A stretch of 64,000 nt of DNA from Rhodopseudomonas palustris (lineage in GTDB: Bacteria > Pseudomonadota > Alphaproteobacteria > Rhizobiales > Xanthobacteraceae). A program made the translations under genes and the position numbers. Under the pieces are notes generated by a model that saw only the letters and a program-made list of their open reading frames with translations, did no database searches and was not told where the DNA came from. The DNA lies in contig NZ_CP041387.1 of the NCBI RefSeq assembly GCF_007005445.1, positions 3,373,001 to 3,437,000 of the forward strand. Direction: 5' to 3'. How positions within the stretch are numbered: position 1 is the stretch's first letter; each line of letters begins with the position of its first letter. This document shows, in pieces, positions 55,227 through 64,000 of the stretch.

Positions 55227-56204
55227 CTACGCTCCGCCGTGCCGGCGAGCGAGGTATTGCTCGATGTCCTCGATCAGCAGCGCCGTCGTCTGCGGTTGCA
55301 CCAGCCGCTGCTTGATGCGCTCGACCAGAGCGCCGCGCTTGCCGCTATCCAGGGCGGCAGACACCGCAGAAACAATCGCACCCGGCTCGGACGACGCCAC
55401 ATAGCTGATGTCGTCGCCGAGCAGCTCGCGCGACCAGGGATGATCGCGGAGCACGAGCGGCGCGCCGGCGAGGCCGGCCTCGATCGCCGAATGCCCGGGG
55501 AAATCCTCGCCGAGTTCGAGATACACCGAACAGCTCTGCATCGCCGAGCGGATGATGTCGGAGCCCGGCTGCAGGTAGGGCAGGAAACGCACCTTTTCCG
55601 ACGCCGTCGCTTTGCATTTGGCGTAGTAGGCGCGGTCATGATAGCCGCCGATGAAGATCAGCGGGACGTCGAGATCGTGTAGCGCCTCGATCGCCTGCAA
55701 TTGCTGCTTGGCCTCGTCGAGCACGCCGACCCAGAGCACGAAGCGGCCGACGCCGTAGGCGGAGCGAAACAGGTCATCCGGAACCGGGCGTGCGAACGCG
55801 GCGCTGATCCCCGGCGGCACCACCACGATCTTGTCGTGCGCGACTTGAAACAGAGTCTTGCACAATTCGGCTTCGACCTGCGTGCGCAGCACGATCACGT
55901 CCGCCAGATCGAAATGCTCCTGCACCACCGGCAGCGATCCGGCCGACGGGCTGAAGAAATTGTAGTTCGGAATCAGAATGATCGGCTTCCCCTGCTCGCG
56001 CACATGGCGCAGCAGGATCTGCCCGCCGCCGACGGCGGAGAAATGCACGATGGCATCGTAGTATCGCAGTGGCCGCGAGGCATGGCCGTAGAAATCGGCA
56101 CGAACGCCGTTCTCGTTCATGTACTCGGCGAGCTGCAGAAATTCGGTCTCGCCCCCACCCGGAGCCAGGAAGGCATGATGATAGGTGGTCAACAATAACC
56201 GCAT
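55227..56204 (-). CDS. Glycosyltransferase family 4-like
   Basis: A 325-residue GT-B glycosyltransferase. It starts MRLLLTTYHHAFLAPGGGETEFLQLAEYMN (acceptor domain) and contains VVPPGIS at the domain hinge. The sugar-nucleotide domain follows with VLWVGVLDEAKQQLQAIEAL and the donor-binding region YLELGEDFPGHSAIEAGLAGAPLVL (an ExxxxE-like element). No membrane segment. ATG 56204 fits the first beta strand; GGAATGAACAG lies just upstream. It is divergent from rfbA and probably part of the same surface-polysaccharide locus. Confidence 0.85.
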   Translation of the reverse strand: MRLLLTTYHHAFLAPGGGETEFLQLAEYMNENGVRADFYGHASRPLRYYDAIVHFSAVGGGQILLRHVREQGKPIILIPNYNFFSPSAGSLPVVQEHFDLADVIVLRTQVEAELCKTLFQVAHDKIVVVPPGISAAFARPVPDDLFRSAYGVGRFVLWVGVLDEAKQQLQAIEALHDLDVPLIFIGGYHDRAYYAKCKATASEKVRFLPYLQPGSDIIRSAMQSCSVYLELGEDFPGHSAIEAGLAGAPLVLRDHPWSRELLGDDISYVASSEPGAIVSAVSAALDSGKRGALVERIKQRLVQPQTTALLIEDIEQYLARRHGGA

Positions 56205-56460
56205 CTGTTCATTCCGTTGCTGCCTGTCGAGGTTAGACGGCTTTCCGGCCCACTGCCAAGAGACCGATTGACGATATACGGCAAAAAAGCCTAAGAGTTG
56301 CGGCGACTTCACCCTCATCGTCGCCGGCTCATGCGTCGTTCGCGGCCGGTGTCGGGTGACCCGCGAGTTTCGTGTCGCCTCCGAGCGCTTTCCTGCTCCG
56401 GAATTGCCGACACCGAGAAGCGGTTCTTCGGCGAGTTGCGGCATACCAACCGGACGGAAC

Positions 56461-57342
56461 ATGGCGAAACCTAAGTACAAGGGTATCATCCTGGCCGGTG
56501 GACGGGGAACTCGACTGTTTCCGGCGACGATTTCGATCAGCAAGCAGCTCATCCCGCTGTACGACAAGCCGATGGTCTACTATCCGCTGTCGACGCTGAT
56601 GCTGGCTGGCATCCGCGAAGTGATGATCATCTCCACGCCGAGCGCGCTGCCGCTGTATCAAGAACTGCTCGGCGACGGTCATCAGATCGGCATGGAATTC
56701 GAATATGCTGTGCAGGCCGAGGCGCGCGGCCTCGCCGAAGCTTTCATCATCGGCGAAAAATTCATCGGCCGCGCCAATGCGGCCCTGGCGCTCGGCGACA
56801 ACGTGTTTCACGGCTCTGGAGTCGGCGACGGCATCCGCAAGGCTTCGGCTCGCGAACGCGGGGCGTCGGTATTCGCCTATTGGGTTCACGATCCGGAACG
56901 CTACGGCGTGGTCGAGTTCGACGACAACGGCAAGTCGATCTCGATCGAGGAAAAGCCCGAGAAACCCAAGAGCAACTACGCAGTCACCGGGCTGTATTTC
57001 TACGACAACGACGTGGTCGAAATCGCCAAGGGCGTCCGCCCCTCGGAGCGAGGCGAACTCGAGATCACCGCCGTCAACAACACCTACCTGGCGAACGGCG
57101 CGCTCAATGTCGAGAAGCTCGGCCGTGGTGACGCCTGGCTCGACACCGGCACCCACGACACGCTGCTTGAGGCCAGCCATTTCGTCCAGACCATCGAGAA
57201 GCGGCAGGGCCAGAAGATCGCCTGCATCGAAGAGATTGCGTGGCGGATGGGGTTTATTGACGACGAGGAACTGGAGCAACTGGCGCATCCGTTGATCGCC
57301 AGCGGCTACGGCAAATACATCCTGAATCTGCTTCGGCATTGA
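56461..57342 (+). CDS. rfbA: Glucose-1-phosphate thymidylyltransferase
   Basis: A 293-residue nucleotidyltransferase joining glucose-1-phosphate and dTTP to dTDP-glucose. Motifs are [16 protein letters not shown] (nucleotide loop), [35 protein letters not shown] and [19 protein letters not shown]; length matches RfbA. dTDP-glucose leads to dTDP-rhamnose and other deoxysugars, but rfbB, rfbC and rfbD are not in this window. ATG 56461 begins the conserved start. Confidence 0.95.
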   Translation: MAKPKYKGIILAGGRGTRLFPATISISKQLIPLYDKPMVYYPLSTLMLAGIREVMIISTPSALPLYQELLGDGHQIGMEFEYAVQAEARGLAEAFIIGEKFIGRANAALALGDNVFHGSGVGDGIRKASARERGASVFAYWVHDPERYGVVEFDDNGKSISIEEKPEKPKSNYAVTGLYFYDNDVVEIAKGVRPSERGELEITAVNNTYLANGALNVEKLGRGDAWLDTGTHDTLLEASHFVQTIEKRQGQKIACIEEIAWRMGFIDDEELEQLAHPLIASGYGKYILNLLRH

Positions 57343-57419
57343 GAGCTGCCTGCCCTGCACAGCAGCCGCAAACGATACCGCCGGTCGACAGGCGATCGGC
57401 TTTGCCCGAGCGCACCACC

Positions 57420-58577
57420 ATGAACGTCCTGCACGCCTACAAGGTCTATCGCCCGGACGTCGACGGCGGTATCCCAGAGGTGATCGCCAAGCTGACCCGG
57501 CCGAACGCCAGCGGTGACAGGGCCGAGATTCTGGTCGCGCGCGACCGCGGTCTGCCACGCCGCTATGTGTTCGACGGCTGCGAGGTGCGCGCCGTCGGCT
57601 CGTTCGGCCAGATCTCGTCGATGCCGATCGCACCCGGCTTTCCGTTCGCGCTGCGTCGCGCTGCACGGCGGTTCGATGTGCTGGCGCTGCATTATCCGTT
57701 TCCGCTCAACGACCTCGGCGTCGCCTTGGGAATCCCCGACGAGGTCGCCGTCGTGGTGCACTGGCATGCCGACATCATCGGCCGCGGCGCTGTGATGCCG
57801 CTGCTGACCCCGCTGATCCGCCGTACCCTCGATCGCGCCGATCGGATCATCATCTCGCATCAGTCGATCTTCGACGGTTCGAGCCTGTTGCAGCCCTTCG
57901 CGGCCAAATGCGTGAGCATCCCGTTCGGCGTCGACACCAGCGAGTGGACCGATGTCGATGCCGCGCTCCAACGGCGGATCGAGGAGTTGAAGCAGCGCCA
58001 TCCGCGCCTGATCGTGGCGATGGGCCGTCTGGTTCCGTACAAGGGCTTCGCGGTCCTTCTGGAGGCCCTGACGCAGATCGACGGCGAACTGGTGATCATC
58101 GGCGAAGGCGCGGAGCGCGACAATCTTCAGCGTCTCGCCGCCCGGCTCGGCGTCTCGGACCGGTTGCAGCTCCCCGGCTTCCTGCCGCGCGACGAGGTCA
58201 AGGCTTACTTCCACGCCGCCAAGCTGTTCACGCTACCGTCGGTCACTATCGCTGAGGCATTCGGGCTGGTTCAGATCGAGGCGATGGCGGTCGGGCTTCC
58301 CGTCGTCAATACCGCGCTGCCGACCGCCGTGCCGACCATCGCCCGCGACGGGCAGGAAGGGCTGACGGTGCCAATACATGACGCTCCGCGACTGGCCGCA
58401 GCGATCAATCGCCTGCTCGACGACCCGGCGCTCGCCGGCGCGTTCGGCGAAGCCGGACGACGCCGCGTCGCGACCCACTACGAGCAATCCGTATTCCAAT
58501 CCTCCGTTCGGCAAGTCTATGAATTTGCGGTCGAATCAAGGCGAAACCGATCGCCGCGCGGGGAAACTAAGACTTGA
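57420..58577 (+). CDS. Glycosyltransferase family 4 (GT-B)
   Basis: A 385-residue GT-B enzyme. The N-terminus MNVLHAYKVYRPDVDGGIPEVIAKL (acceptor domain) is followed by CVSIPFGVDTSEW at the hinge. The Glycos_transf_1 domain has VAMGRLVPYKGFAVLLEAL, VIIGEGAERDNLQ and SVTIAEAFGLVQIEAMAVGLPVVNTALP (EAFGLVQIE, the donor-site ExxxxxxxE element). It lies 77 bases after rfbA on the same strand and upstream of the exporter genes. Sugar specificity cannot be told. Confidence 0.92.
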   Translation: MNVLHAYKVYRPDVDGGIPEVIAKLTRPNASGDRAEILVARDRGLPRRYVFDGCEVRAVGSFGQISSMPIAPGFPFALRRAARRFDVLALHYPFPLNDLGVALGIPDEVAVVVHWHADIIGRGAVMPLLTPLIRRTLDRADRIIISHQSIFDGSSLLQPFAAKCVSIPFGVDTSEWTDVDAALQRRIEELKQRHPRLIVAMGRLVPYKGFAVLLEALTQIDGELVIIGEGAERDNLQRLAARLGVSDRLQLPGFLPRDEVKAYFHAAKLFTLPSVTIAEAFGLVQIEAMAVGLPVVNTALPTAVPTIARDGQEGLTVPIHDAPRLAAAINRLLDDPALAGAFGEAGRRRVATHYEQSVFQSSVRQVYEFAVESRRNRSPRGETKT

Positions 58578-58691
58578 CTTGCGACGCCCAAAACGGACAT
58601 TGAATTTCGATAGGCTCCAGTATGCCGCCGGGCACGGGCCTTTCCGAGCGGCCACGTCCCGGCATCGCTCCAATCCCTCGCGCGGGCACCG

Positions 58692-59528
58692 ATGACCGAT
58701 TCCATTTCCAGCGCCGCAGCGCCGCTCCCGGGCGCGCCGAAACCCACCAGACATCTGCAACGCGGCTTCACGCTGAAGCAGTATCTCGACCTGATCCTGA
58801 CCCTCGCGCACAAGGAAGTGAAGGTCCGGTACAAGAACAACGTGCTCGGCTATCTGTGGTCGATCGCCAATCCGCTCGCCTCGGCGATGGTGTTCTACTT
58901 CGCCCTGCAAGTGATCATGCGGACCAATGTCGAGAACTATGTCGTGTTCCTGACCATCGGGCTGTTCGCCTGGCAATGGTTCAGCAACTATCTGATGGGG
59001 GCGTGCGGCATCTTCCTGGCGAACGGAAGCCTGATCAAGAAGTCGGTATTTCCGCGGTTCGTGCTGCCGATCGCGCTGAACCTTCAAGACACCTTCCACT
59101 ACGTGATGTCGGTGCCCGTGACGCTCGGGTTTCTGCTCGCCTACAGCCTGCCGGTCGGATGGGACATCATACCGGGAATGCTGCTGATCATTCCCGCGCA
59201 GTTCCTGCTGCTGCTCGGCCTGGGTCTGGCGATCTCCTCGGCGAATCTGTTCTTCCGCGACATGGAGCGGATTCTCGCGATCGGATTGAACATGATGTTC
59301 TATCTGTCGCCGGTGATCTACCCGATCGACCGCGTGCCGGATCAATATCGGCCGCTGCTGCATCTCAATCCGATGACGCCCCTGATCGAGGCGTGGCGCG
59401 CGCTGTTCATGAAGGGCATCATCGACTGGCACAATATCGGACTCGCCTATGTGTACGGGGCGGTCGCGATGGCGATCGGCGTGTTCGTGTATCGCCGGCT
59501 GGTCCACCGTTTCGCCGAAGTCATCTAG
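58692..59528 (+). CDS. wzm: Polysaccharide ABC-2 exporter permease (Wzm-like)
   Basis: A 278-residue ABC-2 permease with six hydrophobic segments. The family opening LTLAHKEVKVRYKNNVLGYLWSIANPLASAMVFYFALQ is present, as is the C-terminal FYLSPVIYPIDRVPDQYRPLLHLNPMTPLIEAWRALF. It forms the inner-membrane channel with the ATPase encoded 10 bases downstream, exporting lipid-linked polysaccharide. Symbol by family; KpsM/RfbD names are also used for such permeases. Confidence 0.9.
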   Translation: MTDSISSAAAPLPGAPKPTRHLQRGFTLKQYLDLILTLAHKEVKVRYKNNVLGYLWSIANPLASAMVFYFALQVIMRTNVENYVVFLTIGLFAWQWFSNYLMGACGIFLANGSLIKKSVFPRFVLPIALNLQDTFHYVMSVPVTLGFLLAYSLPVGWDIIPGMLLIIPAQFLLLLGLGLAISSANLFFRDMERILAIGLNMMFYLSPVIYPIDRVPDQYRPLLHLNPMTPLIEAWRALFMKGIIDWHNIGLAYVYGAVAMAIGVFVYRRLVHRFAEVI

Positions 59529-59538
59529 GTCGAGCGCC

Positions 59539-60300
59539 ATGAGCATCGCGATCAAGTTCGAACACGTCAGCAAGAGTTTTTCCGACCACACCTTCCTGAC
59601 CGGCGGACTGAAGAATTACATCCTGAACGGGTTTCAGGCTTCGAAATACAATCGCAGCCACCTCGTGCTCGACGACATCTCGTTCGAGGTCGAGCGCGGA
59701 TCGACCACCGGCTTCGTCGGCCGCAACGGCGCCGGCAAGAGTACCCTGCTCGGCCTGATCGCCGGGGTGATGAAGCCGAACAGCGGCAAGGTGACGGTCA
59801 ACGGCCGGGTCTCCTCGTTGCTCGAGCTCGGCGCCGGTTTCCATCCGGATCTGTCCGGCCGCGAGAACATCGAACTGTACGGCGTGGTGCTCGGCTTCTC
59901 GCGCCGCGACATCCGCAAGCGGCTCGACAGCATCATCGACTTCGCCGAGCTGGCCGAACACATCGACACGCCGATCCGGTTCTATTCGAGCGGTATGCTG
60001 GCCCGGCTCGGCTTCGCTGTGGTGTCGCAGCTCGATCCGGAGATCCTTCTGGTCGACGAAGTGCTCGCGGTCGGCGACTACAAATTTCAGGCGAAGTGCG
60101 GCGAGGTGATGAAGCGGTTCCGCGCCGACGGCGGCACCATCGTGCTGGTGTCGCACTCCGCCGGCGACGTCACCACGCTGTGCGACCAGGCCCACTTCAT
60201 CGAGAACCACCGCATCGTGTTCTCCGGCAAGCCCGCCGAGGTGATGGCGAAATATCAGCCCGACGTACCGCTGCCGACCGCGGTGCCGCCGGCGGCCTGA
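59539..60300 (+). CDS. wzt: Polysaccharide ABC exporter ATPase (Wzt/KpsT-like, no C-terminal binding domain)
   Basis: A 253-residue ATPase. Walker A is GRNGAGKST, the characteristic LLELGAGFHPDLSGRENI follows, the signature is YSSGMLARLGFA, Walker B is ILLVDEVLAVGD and the switch is VSHSAGD. It ends soon after the ATPase domain and lacks the roughly 180-residue carbohydrate-binding domain of O9a-type Wzt. Chain-length capping by Wzt is therefore unlikely, and it resembles KpsT or O-antigen exporters that act without it. It overlaps the convergent glycosyltransferase gene by 46 bases. Confidence 0.92.
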   Translation: MSIAIKFEHVSKSFSDHTFLTGGLKNYILNGFQASKYNRSHLVLDDISFEVERGSTTGFVGRNGAGKSTLLGLIAGVMKPNSGKVTVNGRVSSLLELGAGFHPDLSGRENIELYGVVLGFSRRDIRKRLDSIIDFAELAEHIDTPIRFYSSGMLARLGFAVVSQLDPEILLVDEVLAVGDYKFQAKCGEVMKRFRADGGTIVLVSHSAGDVTTLCDQAHFIENHRIVFSGKPAEVMAKYQPDVPLPTAVPPAA

Positions 60301-61460
60301 GTCCCGATCACGGCCAGCATCGCATCGAGCCGCGCGTCCCAGGTGTTGGCGCGCAGCGCCGGGTGATCCAGCGGCAACGGCCTGCGCCCGGCGTCGAGCG
60401 CGGCCTGGATTTCCGCCGCGAACGCATCGGCCCCGGAGGCGATGCGGTGCAGGCCGGCGGATTCAGCTAGCGCCGGCAGCGGCGTCGCCACCACACTCAG
60501 ACCGGCCGCGAGATACTCGAAGAACTTCATCGGAAACATCGAGCGGGTGTAGTCGTTGATGAGCTGCGGCAGCAGCGCGACTTCGCAGCCGCGCAAATAT
60601 GCAGGCAGCTCCGCATAGGCCCGCCACCCGAGGAAGTGCACGTTCGGCCGCTGCTTCAGCGCGGCGATCTCCTCGCTGTGCTGGCCCTCTCGCTCGTCGC
60701 CGATGAAGACGAGATGCCAATCCGGCCGCGTCGCGGCGACACGGCCGATCAGGCCGAAATCGATTTTGAAGTCCGACAGCGCGCCCACATAGATCATCCG
60801 CGGCGACGGGATCGCCGCCAGATCCGGCGGAAGCGGACCCGGCCCGCGCGCCTGCGCGAAATGCTCGATGTCGGCGACGTTGCCAAAATAGTGGGTTCGC
60901 GCGCCGCTGATCGGCACGCAGCGATCGTACAGCGCCCGACTCGTGACGAACACATGATCGGCGCGAGCCAGCAACTGCGCCTCGGCTCGGCCATAGGCGT
61001 CGTGATCGACGCCGGGAATCGCGCCGAGATCATCGACGGAATGATACACCAGCGCTGCGGGATCGAGCGCGGCGACCAGCGGCATCATGTAGGGATGATA
61101 GGTCCACAGCAGCGGTCGCGCGCTGCCGCGCCGCCGCAGCCAGCGCTGGATGCGGCTCTGCAACTGCCAGCGATTGAACTCGCCGACCAGCGCGTAGCGA
61201 TGCCCGAGCGGGATCGTCAGCGGCGACAACACCCAGACGTTGTCGGCCACCTCGCGGATCGGCGCCAACCCGCTGCGCAGCCGCGCCGCCATCCGGCCGA
61301 GATCGAGCGCGTTGAGTCCGGGCCGGCGGATGCCGACGCTCTCGACATAGAGCACGCGATAGCCGCGCGCGCCGAGCCGGCTCGCGGTGTGCTGCTTGTT
61401 GGTCCAGTAGCGGTCCTTCCAGTCAGCCGTGGACAGCATCACCACGTCGCGAGGCGTCAT
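60255..61460 (-). CDS. Glycosyltransferase (GT4-like)
   Basis: A 401-residue GT-B enzyme. The N-terminus DVVMLSTADWKDRYWTNKQHTASRLGARGYRVLYVES resembles glycosyltransferases of exopolysaccharide loci. The acceptor side has LLWTYHPYMMPLV and VYHSVDDLGAIPGV. The donor side has MIYVGALSDFKIDFGLIGRVA and DYTRSMFPMKFFEYLAAGLSVVATPLP (the ExxxxxxxE-like FEYLA region). ATG 61460 overlaps the stop of the epimerase gene as ATGA, so the two are co-transcribed. Its 3' end is antisense to the last 46 bases of wzt. Confidence 0.9.
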   Translation of the reverse strand: MTPRDVVMLSTADWKDRYWTNKQHTASRLGARGYRVLYVESVGIRRPGLNALDLGRMAARLRSGLAPIREVADNVWVLSPLTIPLGHRYALVGEFNRWQLQSRIQRWLRRRGSARPLLWTYHPYMMPLVAALDPAALVYHSVDDLGAIPGVDHDAYGRAEAQLLARADHVFVTSRALYDRCVPISGARTHYFGNVADIEHFAQARGPGPLPPDLAAIPSPRMIYVGALSDFKIDFGLIGRVAATRPDWHLVFIGDEREGQHSEEIAALKQRPNVHFLGWRAYAELPAYLRGCEVALLPQLINDYTRSMFPMKFFEYLAAGLSVVATPLPALAESAGLHRIASGADAFAAEIQAALDAGRRPLPLDHPALRANTWDARLDAMLAVIGTQAAGGTAVGSGTSG

Positions 61461-62581
61461 CGGGTGCGTTCCAGAATGTCCGCGATGGCGACAGCGGCTC
61501 GGCCGTCGCCATATGGATTGGTGCCGACAGGCAGCAGACCGGCCTCGCTGCCGAGCCGGAACGCCGCGCGTGCCACGATCAGGTTCTCATCGGCGCCGAC
61601 CAGTTCGGCGACGCCCGCGTCAACCCCTTCCGGCCGCTCGGTGGTCCGCCGCAGCACCAGCACCGGCACGCCGAACGACGGTGCCTCCTCCTGGATGCCG
61701 CCGGAATCCGACAGAACCAACGTGGCGCGCGACAGCAGATAGATCAGATCGTCATAGGCGACCGGCTCGCACAGCGCGACGTTGCCGAGCCCACTCAACA
61801 GCGGCATCACCTGCGCGCGGACGTTCGGGTTGAGATGCACCGGAAACACGATCAGGCAGTCCGGATGCGCCCTCGCGATCCGCGCCACGGCGCGACAGAT
61901 CGCGGCGAGATCGTCGCCGAAATTCTCGCGGCGGTGGCAGGTGACGAGCACCAGGCGGCGGCCGTCGGCGCCGAACGCCTTCACCGGCGCGGAAATCCGG
62001 TCGAGCCCGCCCGGCGTGTCGAGCCGCGCTTTCAGCAGATGCAGCGCATCGACGATCGTATTCCCGGTCAGGTGAATAGTCGCCTCGGCGATGCCTTCGC
62101 GGCGCAGCGCCTGAAAGGCGCGCTCGGTCGGCGCAAAATGCAGCTCGGCGAGCGAGGCGACTATGCGGCGGTTGATCTCCTCGGGAAACGGGTTGTAGCG
62201 ATCGCCGGAGCGAAGGCCGGCCTCGACATGAGCGACGGGGAGCCGCGCATAGTAGGCTGCCAGCGCCGCCGCAAACGCCGTTGTGGTGTCGCCCTGCACC
62301 ACCACGCGGTCGGGCTTTGCCTGCGCAATCGCAGCCGACAACGCCGTCAGCAGCGCGGCGGTCAGGCCCGGCAGCGTCTGGTTGGGCTGCATGACTCCGA
62401 GGTCGAGGTCGGTGACGAGGTCGAAGCTCGCCAGCGCCTGATCCAGCATCTCGCGGTGCTGGCCGGTCGAGCAGACGATGGTCGAAAAAGCCCCCGGCCG
62501 CCGGTTCAGTTCGGCCACCACCGGCGCCAGCTTGATGCATTCCGGCCGGGTGCCGAACACCACCATGACGCGTTCAGGCAT
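61457..62581 (-). CDS. wecB: UDP-N-acetylglucosamine 2-epimerase (non-hydrolysing)
   Basis: A 374-residue enzyme interconverting UDP-GlcNAc and UDP-ManNAc. Motifs are VMVVFGTRPECIKLAPVV, STGQHREMLDQAL, VVQGDTTTAFAAAL, HVEAGLRSGDRYNPFPEEINRR, VTCHRRENFG and LSDSGGIQEEAPSFGVPVLVLRRTTERPEGVDAG. All expected catalytic residues (Asp, Glu, His) are in place. ATG 62581 overlaps the upstream deacetylase gene by eight bases. It supplies ManNAc or ManNAcA units for the polysaccharide. Confidence 0.95.
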   Translation of the reverse strand: MPERVMVVFGTRPECIKLAPVVAELNRRPGAFSTIVCSTGQHREMLDQALASFDLVTDLDLGVMQPNQTLPGLTAALLTALSAAIAQAKPDRVVVQGDTTTAFAAALAAYYARLPVAHVEAGLRSGDRYNPFPEEINRRIVASLAELHFAPTERAFQALRREGIAEATIHLTGNTIVDALHLLKARLDTPGGLDRISAPVKAFGADGRRLVLVTCHRRENFGDDLAAICRAVARIARAHPDCLIVFPVHLNPNVRAQVMPLLSGLGNVALCEPVAYDDLIYLLSRATLVLSDSGGIQEEAPSFGVPVLVLRRTTERPEGVDAGVAELVGADENLIVARAAFRLGSEAGLLPVGTNPYGDGRAAVAIADILERTR

Positions 62582-64000
62582 GGTCGGCCGCCGCCTCGAT
62601 GCGTCCACGCCAGCCGACCGACAGCGGCAGGCCGGCAGCACTGCCCTGAGACACCGCGAAGGCGTCCCGCGTGGAATCGTAGTCGATCAGCGTCGTCGAT
62701 TTGGCGCGCATGAAGTCGAGGCAGGTCTCCTCGTTGACGAACAGGGTCGCCTCGCCGGCGCATTCGGCGGCGATGAAATCGAGATAGGCGGCGTGGATCG
62801 CGACCCGGTCGGCTTCGCTGGCCCAGCCATAGGCGTAGCGCGGCGAGAACGGGTGATCGAGATAGCCGAAGAACTGGCCGAACGCCTTGGCCTGCCGGAA
62901 CGCCTGCTTGTAGATCCGGGTCGGATCGTCGCCGGCGAGCAGGCAGTCGCCGTGCAGCATGCAGGCCTGGCTGTGCGAGACGAAGCCGGCGGGGCCGAAC
63001 GGCGCCGCGCCGCCGCGCGCCATCAGATATTCCGGATCGTTGGCGATGATGCCGCCGACGAAGCCGTCATAGCCGGCGCGCGCCAGCGCAGCCGGCACAT
63101 AGGTCGGGTTCTGGTGAAACGGCGACACCGCATAGCGCACATTCAGCCCGCGCACCCGGCTCTCCAGCCACGCCTTGGAGTCACGGGCCTCGCGCTCGGC
63201 GGCCTCGGCGGAGCCGCCCCAGTTCGGCGCATGCGTCACCGAATGCGACAGGATCGAGCCGCCGGCCTGATCGAGATCCGCCAGCAGAGCCAGATGCTCG
63301 GCGGTGTCCGGCTGATCGGTCTTGATCGCCACCGACAGCGGCAGGCCGCGGCCGCGATACAGTTCGAACAGCGGCCGCGACGAGGCGATGTCCTCGTCGC
63401 AGTCGAGCCGCATCGTCAGCGCCGCGGTGACGCCGTGTGGGATGTCGCGCAGATACGGCCGGCACGGCAGCTCCGCCGCGCGATGATCGGCGACGAAGCG
63501 CTCGACGATCGCCCAATCGGCGCCGTCGACCGGACCCACCGGCCGCGCGAACCACAGCACGGATGCGTGCGGCAGGTCGCGCAGCGTGACCACCGCGCCG
63601 GCGGACGCGTCCGGCCCGATCCGCAGTTCGCCGACTACGCCGGCATCGACCGGCCGCGCGGCCACGGCGATCGACCAGACCTCGTCGCAGATGCCGATGC
63701 GGCCGTAGCCGAGATTGTTCCATTCGTTGGTGAAGTCGAACCGGCACAGCGAGCGCTGCCGCAGCGGCGATGCGGCGCCGAGCCCCTGATCGGCATAGAC
63801 GATCCTCGCGGCACTCTCGGTCAGCCCATAGGTCGGCGCCGGATCGCAGGCCGCGGACGCAGCGGCAGGCTCGTCGAGGGGGGTGACCGTGATGCCGGCG
63901 AGACCGGCGATGCGCGGACCGATGGTGCCGAGGAGCACCAGCTTCACCGGCCGTCGCAGCAGCGGCTCGATCCAGTCCGCATCCTGCTCCCGCGGCGCGA
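62574..64000 (-). CDS. NodB-like polysaccharide deacetylase-fold protein (5' part beyond window)
   Basis: The frame stays open to the right window edge with protein-like sequence (DADWIEPLLRRPVKLVLLGT), so the true start probably lies beyond 64000. A GTG at 63947 is an internal alternative. A NodB-type core begins with ALTMRLDCDED, a substitute for the usual TFDDG, and is followed by SHSVTHAPNWGG, the His-containing motif 2. FHQNPTYV and TRIYKQAFRQAKAFGQFFGYLDHPFSPRYAYGW follow. CE4 enzymes remove acetyl groups from GlcNAc polymers. It overlaps wecB by eight bases. Catalysis is likely but not proven, as motif 1 deviates. Confidence 0.75.
   Translation of the reverse strand, partial: APREQDADWIEPLLRRPVKLVLLGTIGPRIAGLAGITVTPLDEPAAASAACDPAPTYGLTESAARIVYADQGLGAASPLRQRSLCRFDFTNEWNNLGYGRIGICDEVWSIAVAARPVDAGVVGELRIGPDASAGAVVTLRDLPHASVLWFARPVGPVDGADWAIVERFVADHRAAELPCRPYLRDIPHGVTAALTMRLDCDEDIASSRPLFELYRGRGLPLSVAIKTDQPDTAEHLALLADLDQAGGSILSHSVTHAPNWGGSAEAAEREARDSKAWLESRVRGLNVRYAVSPFHQNPTYVPAALARAGYDGFVGGIIANDPEYLMARGGAAPFGPAGFVSHSQACMLHGDCLLAGDDPTRIYKQAFRQAKAFGQFFGYLDHPFSPRYAYGWASEADRVAIHAAYLDFIAAECAGEATLFVNEETCLDFMRAKSTTLIDYDSTRDAFAVSQGSAAGLPLSVGWRGRIEAAADHA

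Overview
The window is high-GC DNA with dense, often overlapping (ATGA-type) gene junctions. It carries the dispersed GTCATTCCGGGG / CCCGGAATC palindromes common in Bradyrhizobium-type Alphaproteobacteria. Gene content (many Liv-type amino-acid/aromatic-acid ABC transporters, MntR of the DtxR family, ECF sigma units, an adenosylhomocysteinase/MetK pair) fits the Nitrobacteraceae, most likely a Rhodopseudomonas palustris-like strain. This assignment is by recognition, not by a database search. No rRNA, tRNA, CRISPR array, plasmid replication gene or prophage was seen.

Layout. 1-9.3 kb: the 3' end of a large helicase-nuclease (DUF3320 type, possibly defence), a PAS-GGDEF diguanylate cyclase, a DbpA-like DEAD-box RNA helicase, an acyl-CoA dehydrogenase, a small membrane protein, and an ECF sigma / anti-sigma pair preceded by a secreted repeat-type protein and a candidate ECF promoter. 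9.3-14.6 kb: a manganese (or Mn/Fe) uptake operon, outer-membrane protein then sitABCD-like genes, divergent from mntR, with two near-identical palindromic operators between them. 15-17.7 kb: small proteins, a LysR regulator divergent from a tautomerase, and a truncated FitA antitoxin. 17.8-22.1 kb: ahcY, metK and an HTH-methyltransferase fusion, all co-oriented, which together make, use and recycle SAM. 22.3 kb: UDP-glucose dehydrogenase.

23.9-55.2 kb is dominated by four complete Liv-type ABC transporter sets (I 23.9-28.6 plus strand; II 31.1-35.8 minus; III 38.6-43.7 plus; IV 47.7-55.2 plus). Set II ends in a MetE-like methyltransferase gene, and set IV contains an acyl-CoA ligase gene. 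Between sets I and II an IS110-family element has split a palindromic repeat pair. purU, a HemD-like gene, a MerR regulator with a carboxymuconolactone-decarboxylase-like partner, and two membrane proteins lie between the transporter sets.

55.2-64 kb is a surface-polysaccharide locus: three glycosyltransferases, RfbA, an ABC-2 exporter (Wzm/Wzt-like), a UDP-GlcNAc 2-epimerase and a NodB-like polysaccharide deacetylase that runs off the right edge.

The most interesting items are the IS110 insertion inside a palindromic repeat with its candidate bridge-RNA region, the Mn-uptake operon with its own outer-membrane protein and twin operators, the SAM-cycle operon with a fused regulator/methyltransferase, the acyl-CoA ligase inside a Liv operon, and a LivF ATPase whose Walker A lysine is arginine.
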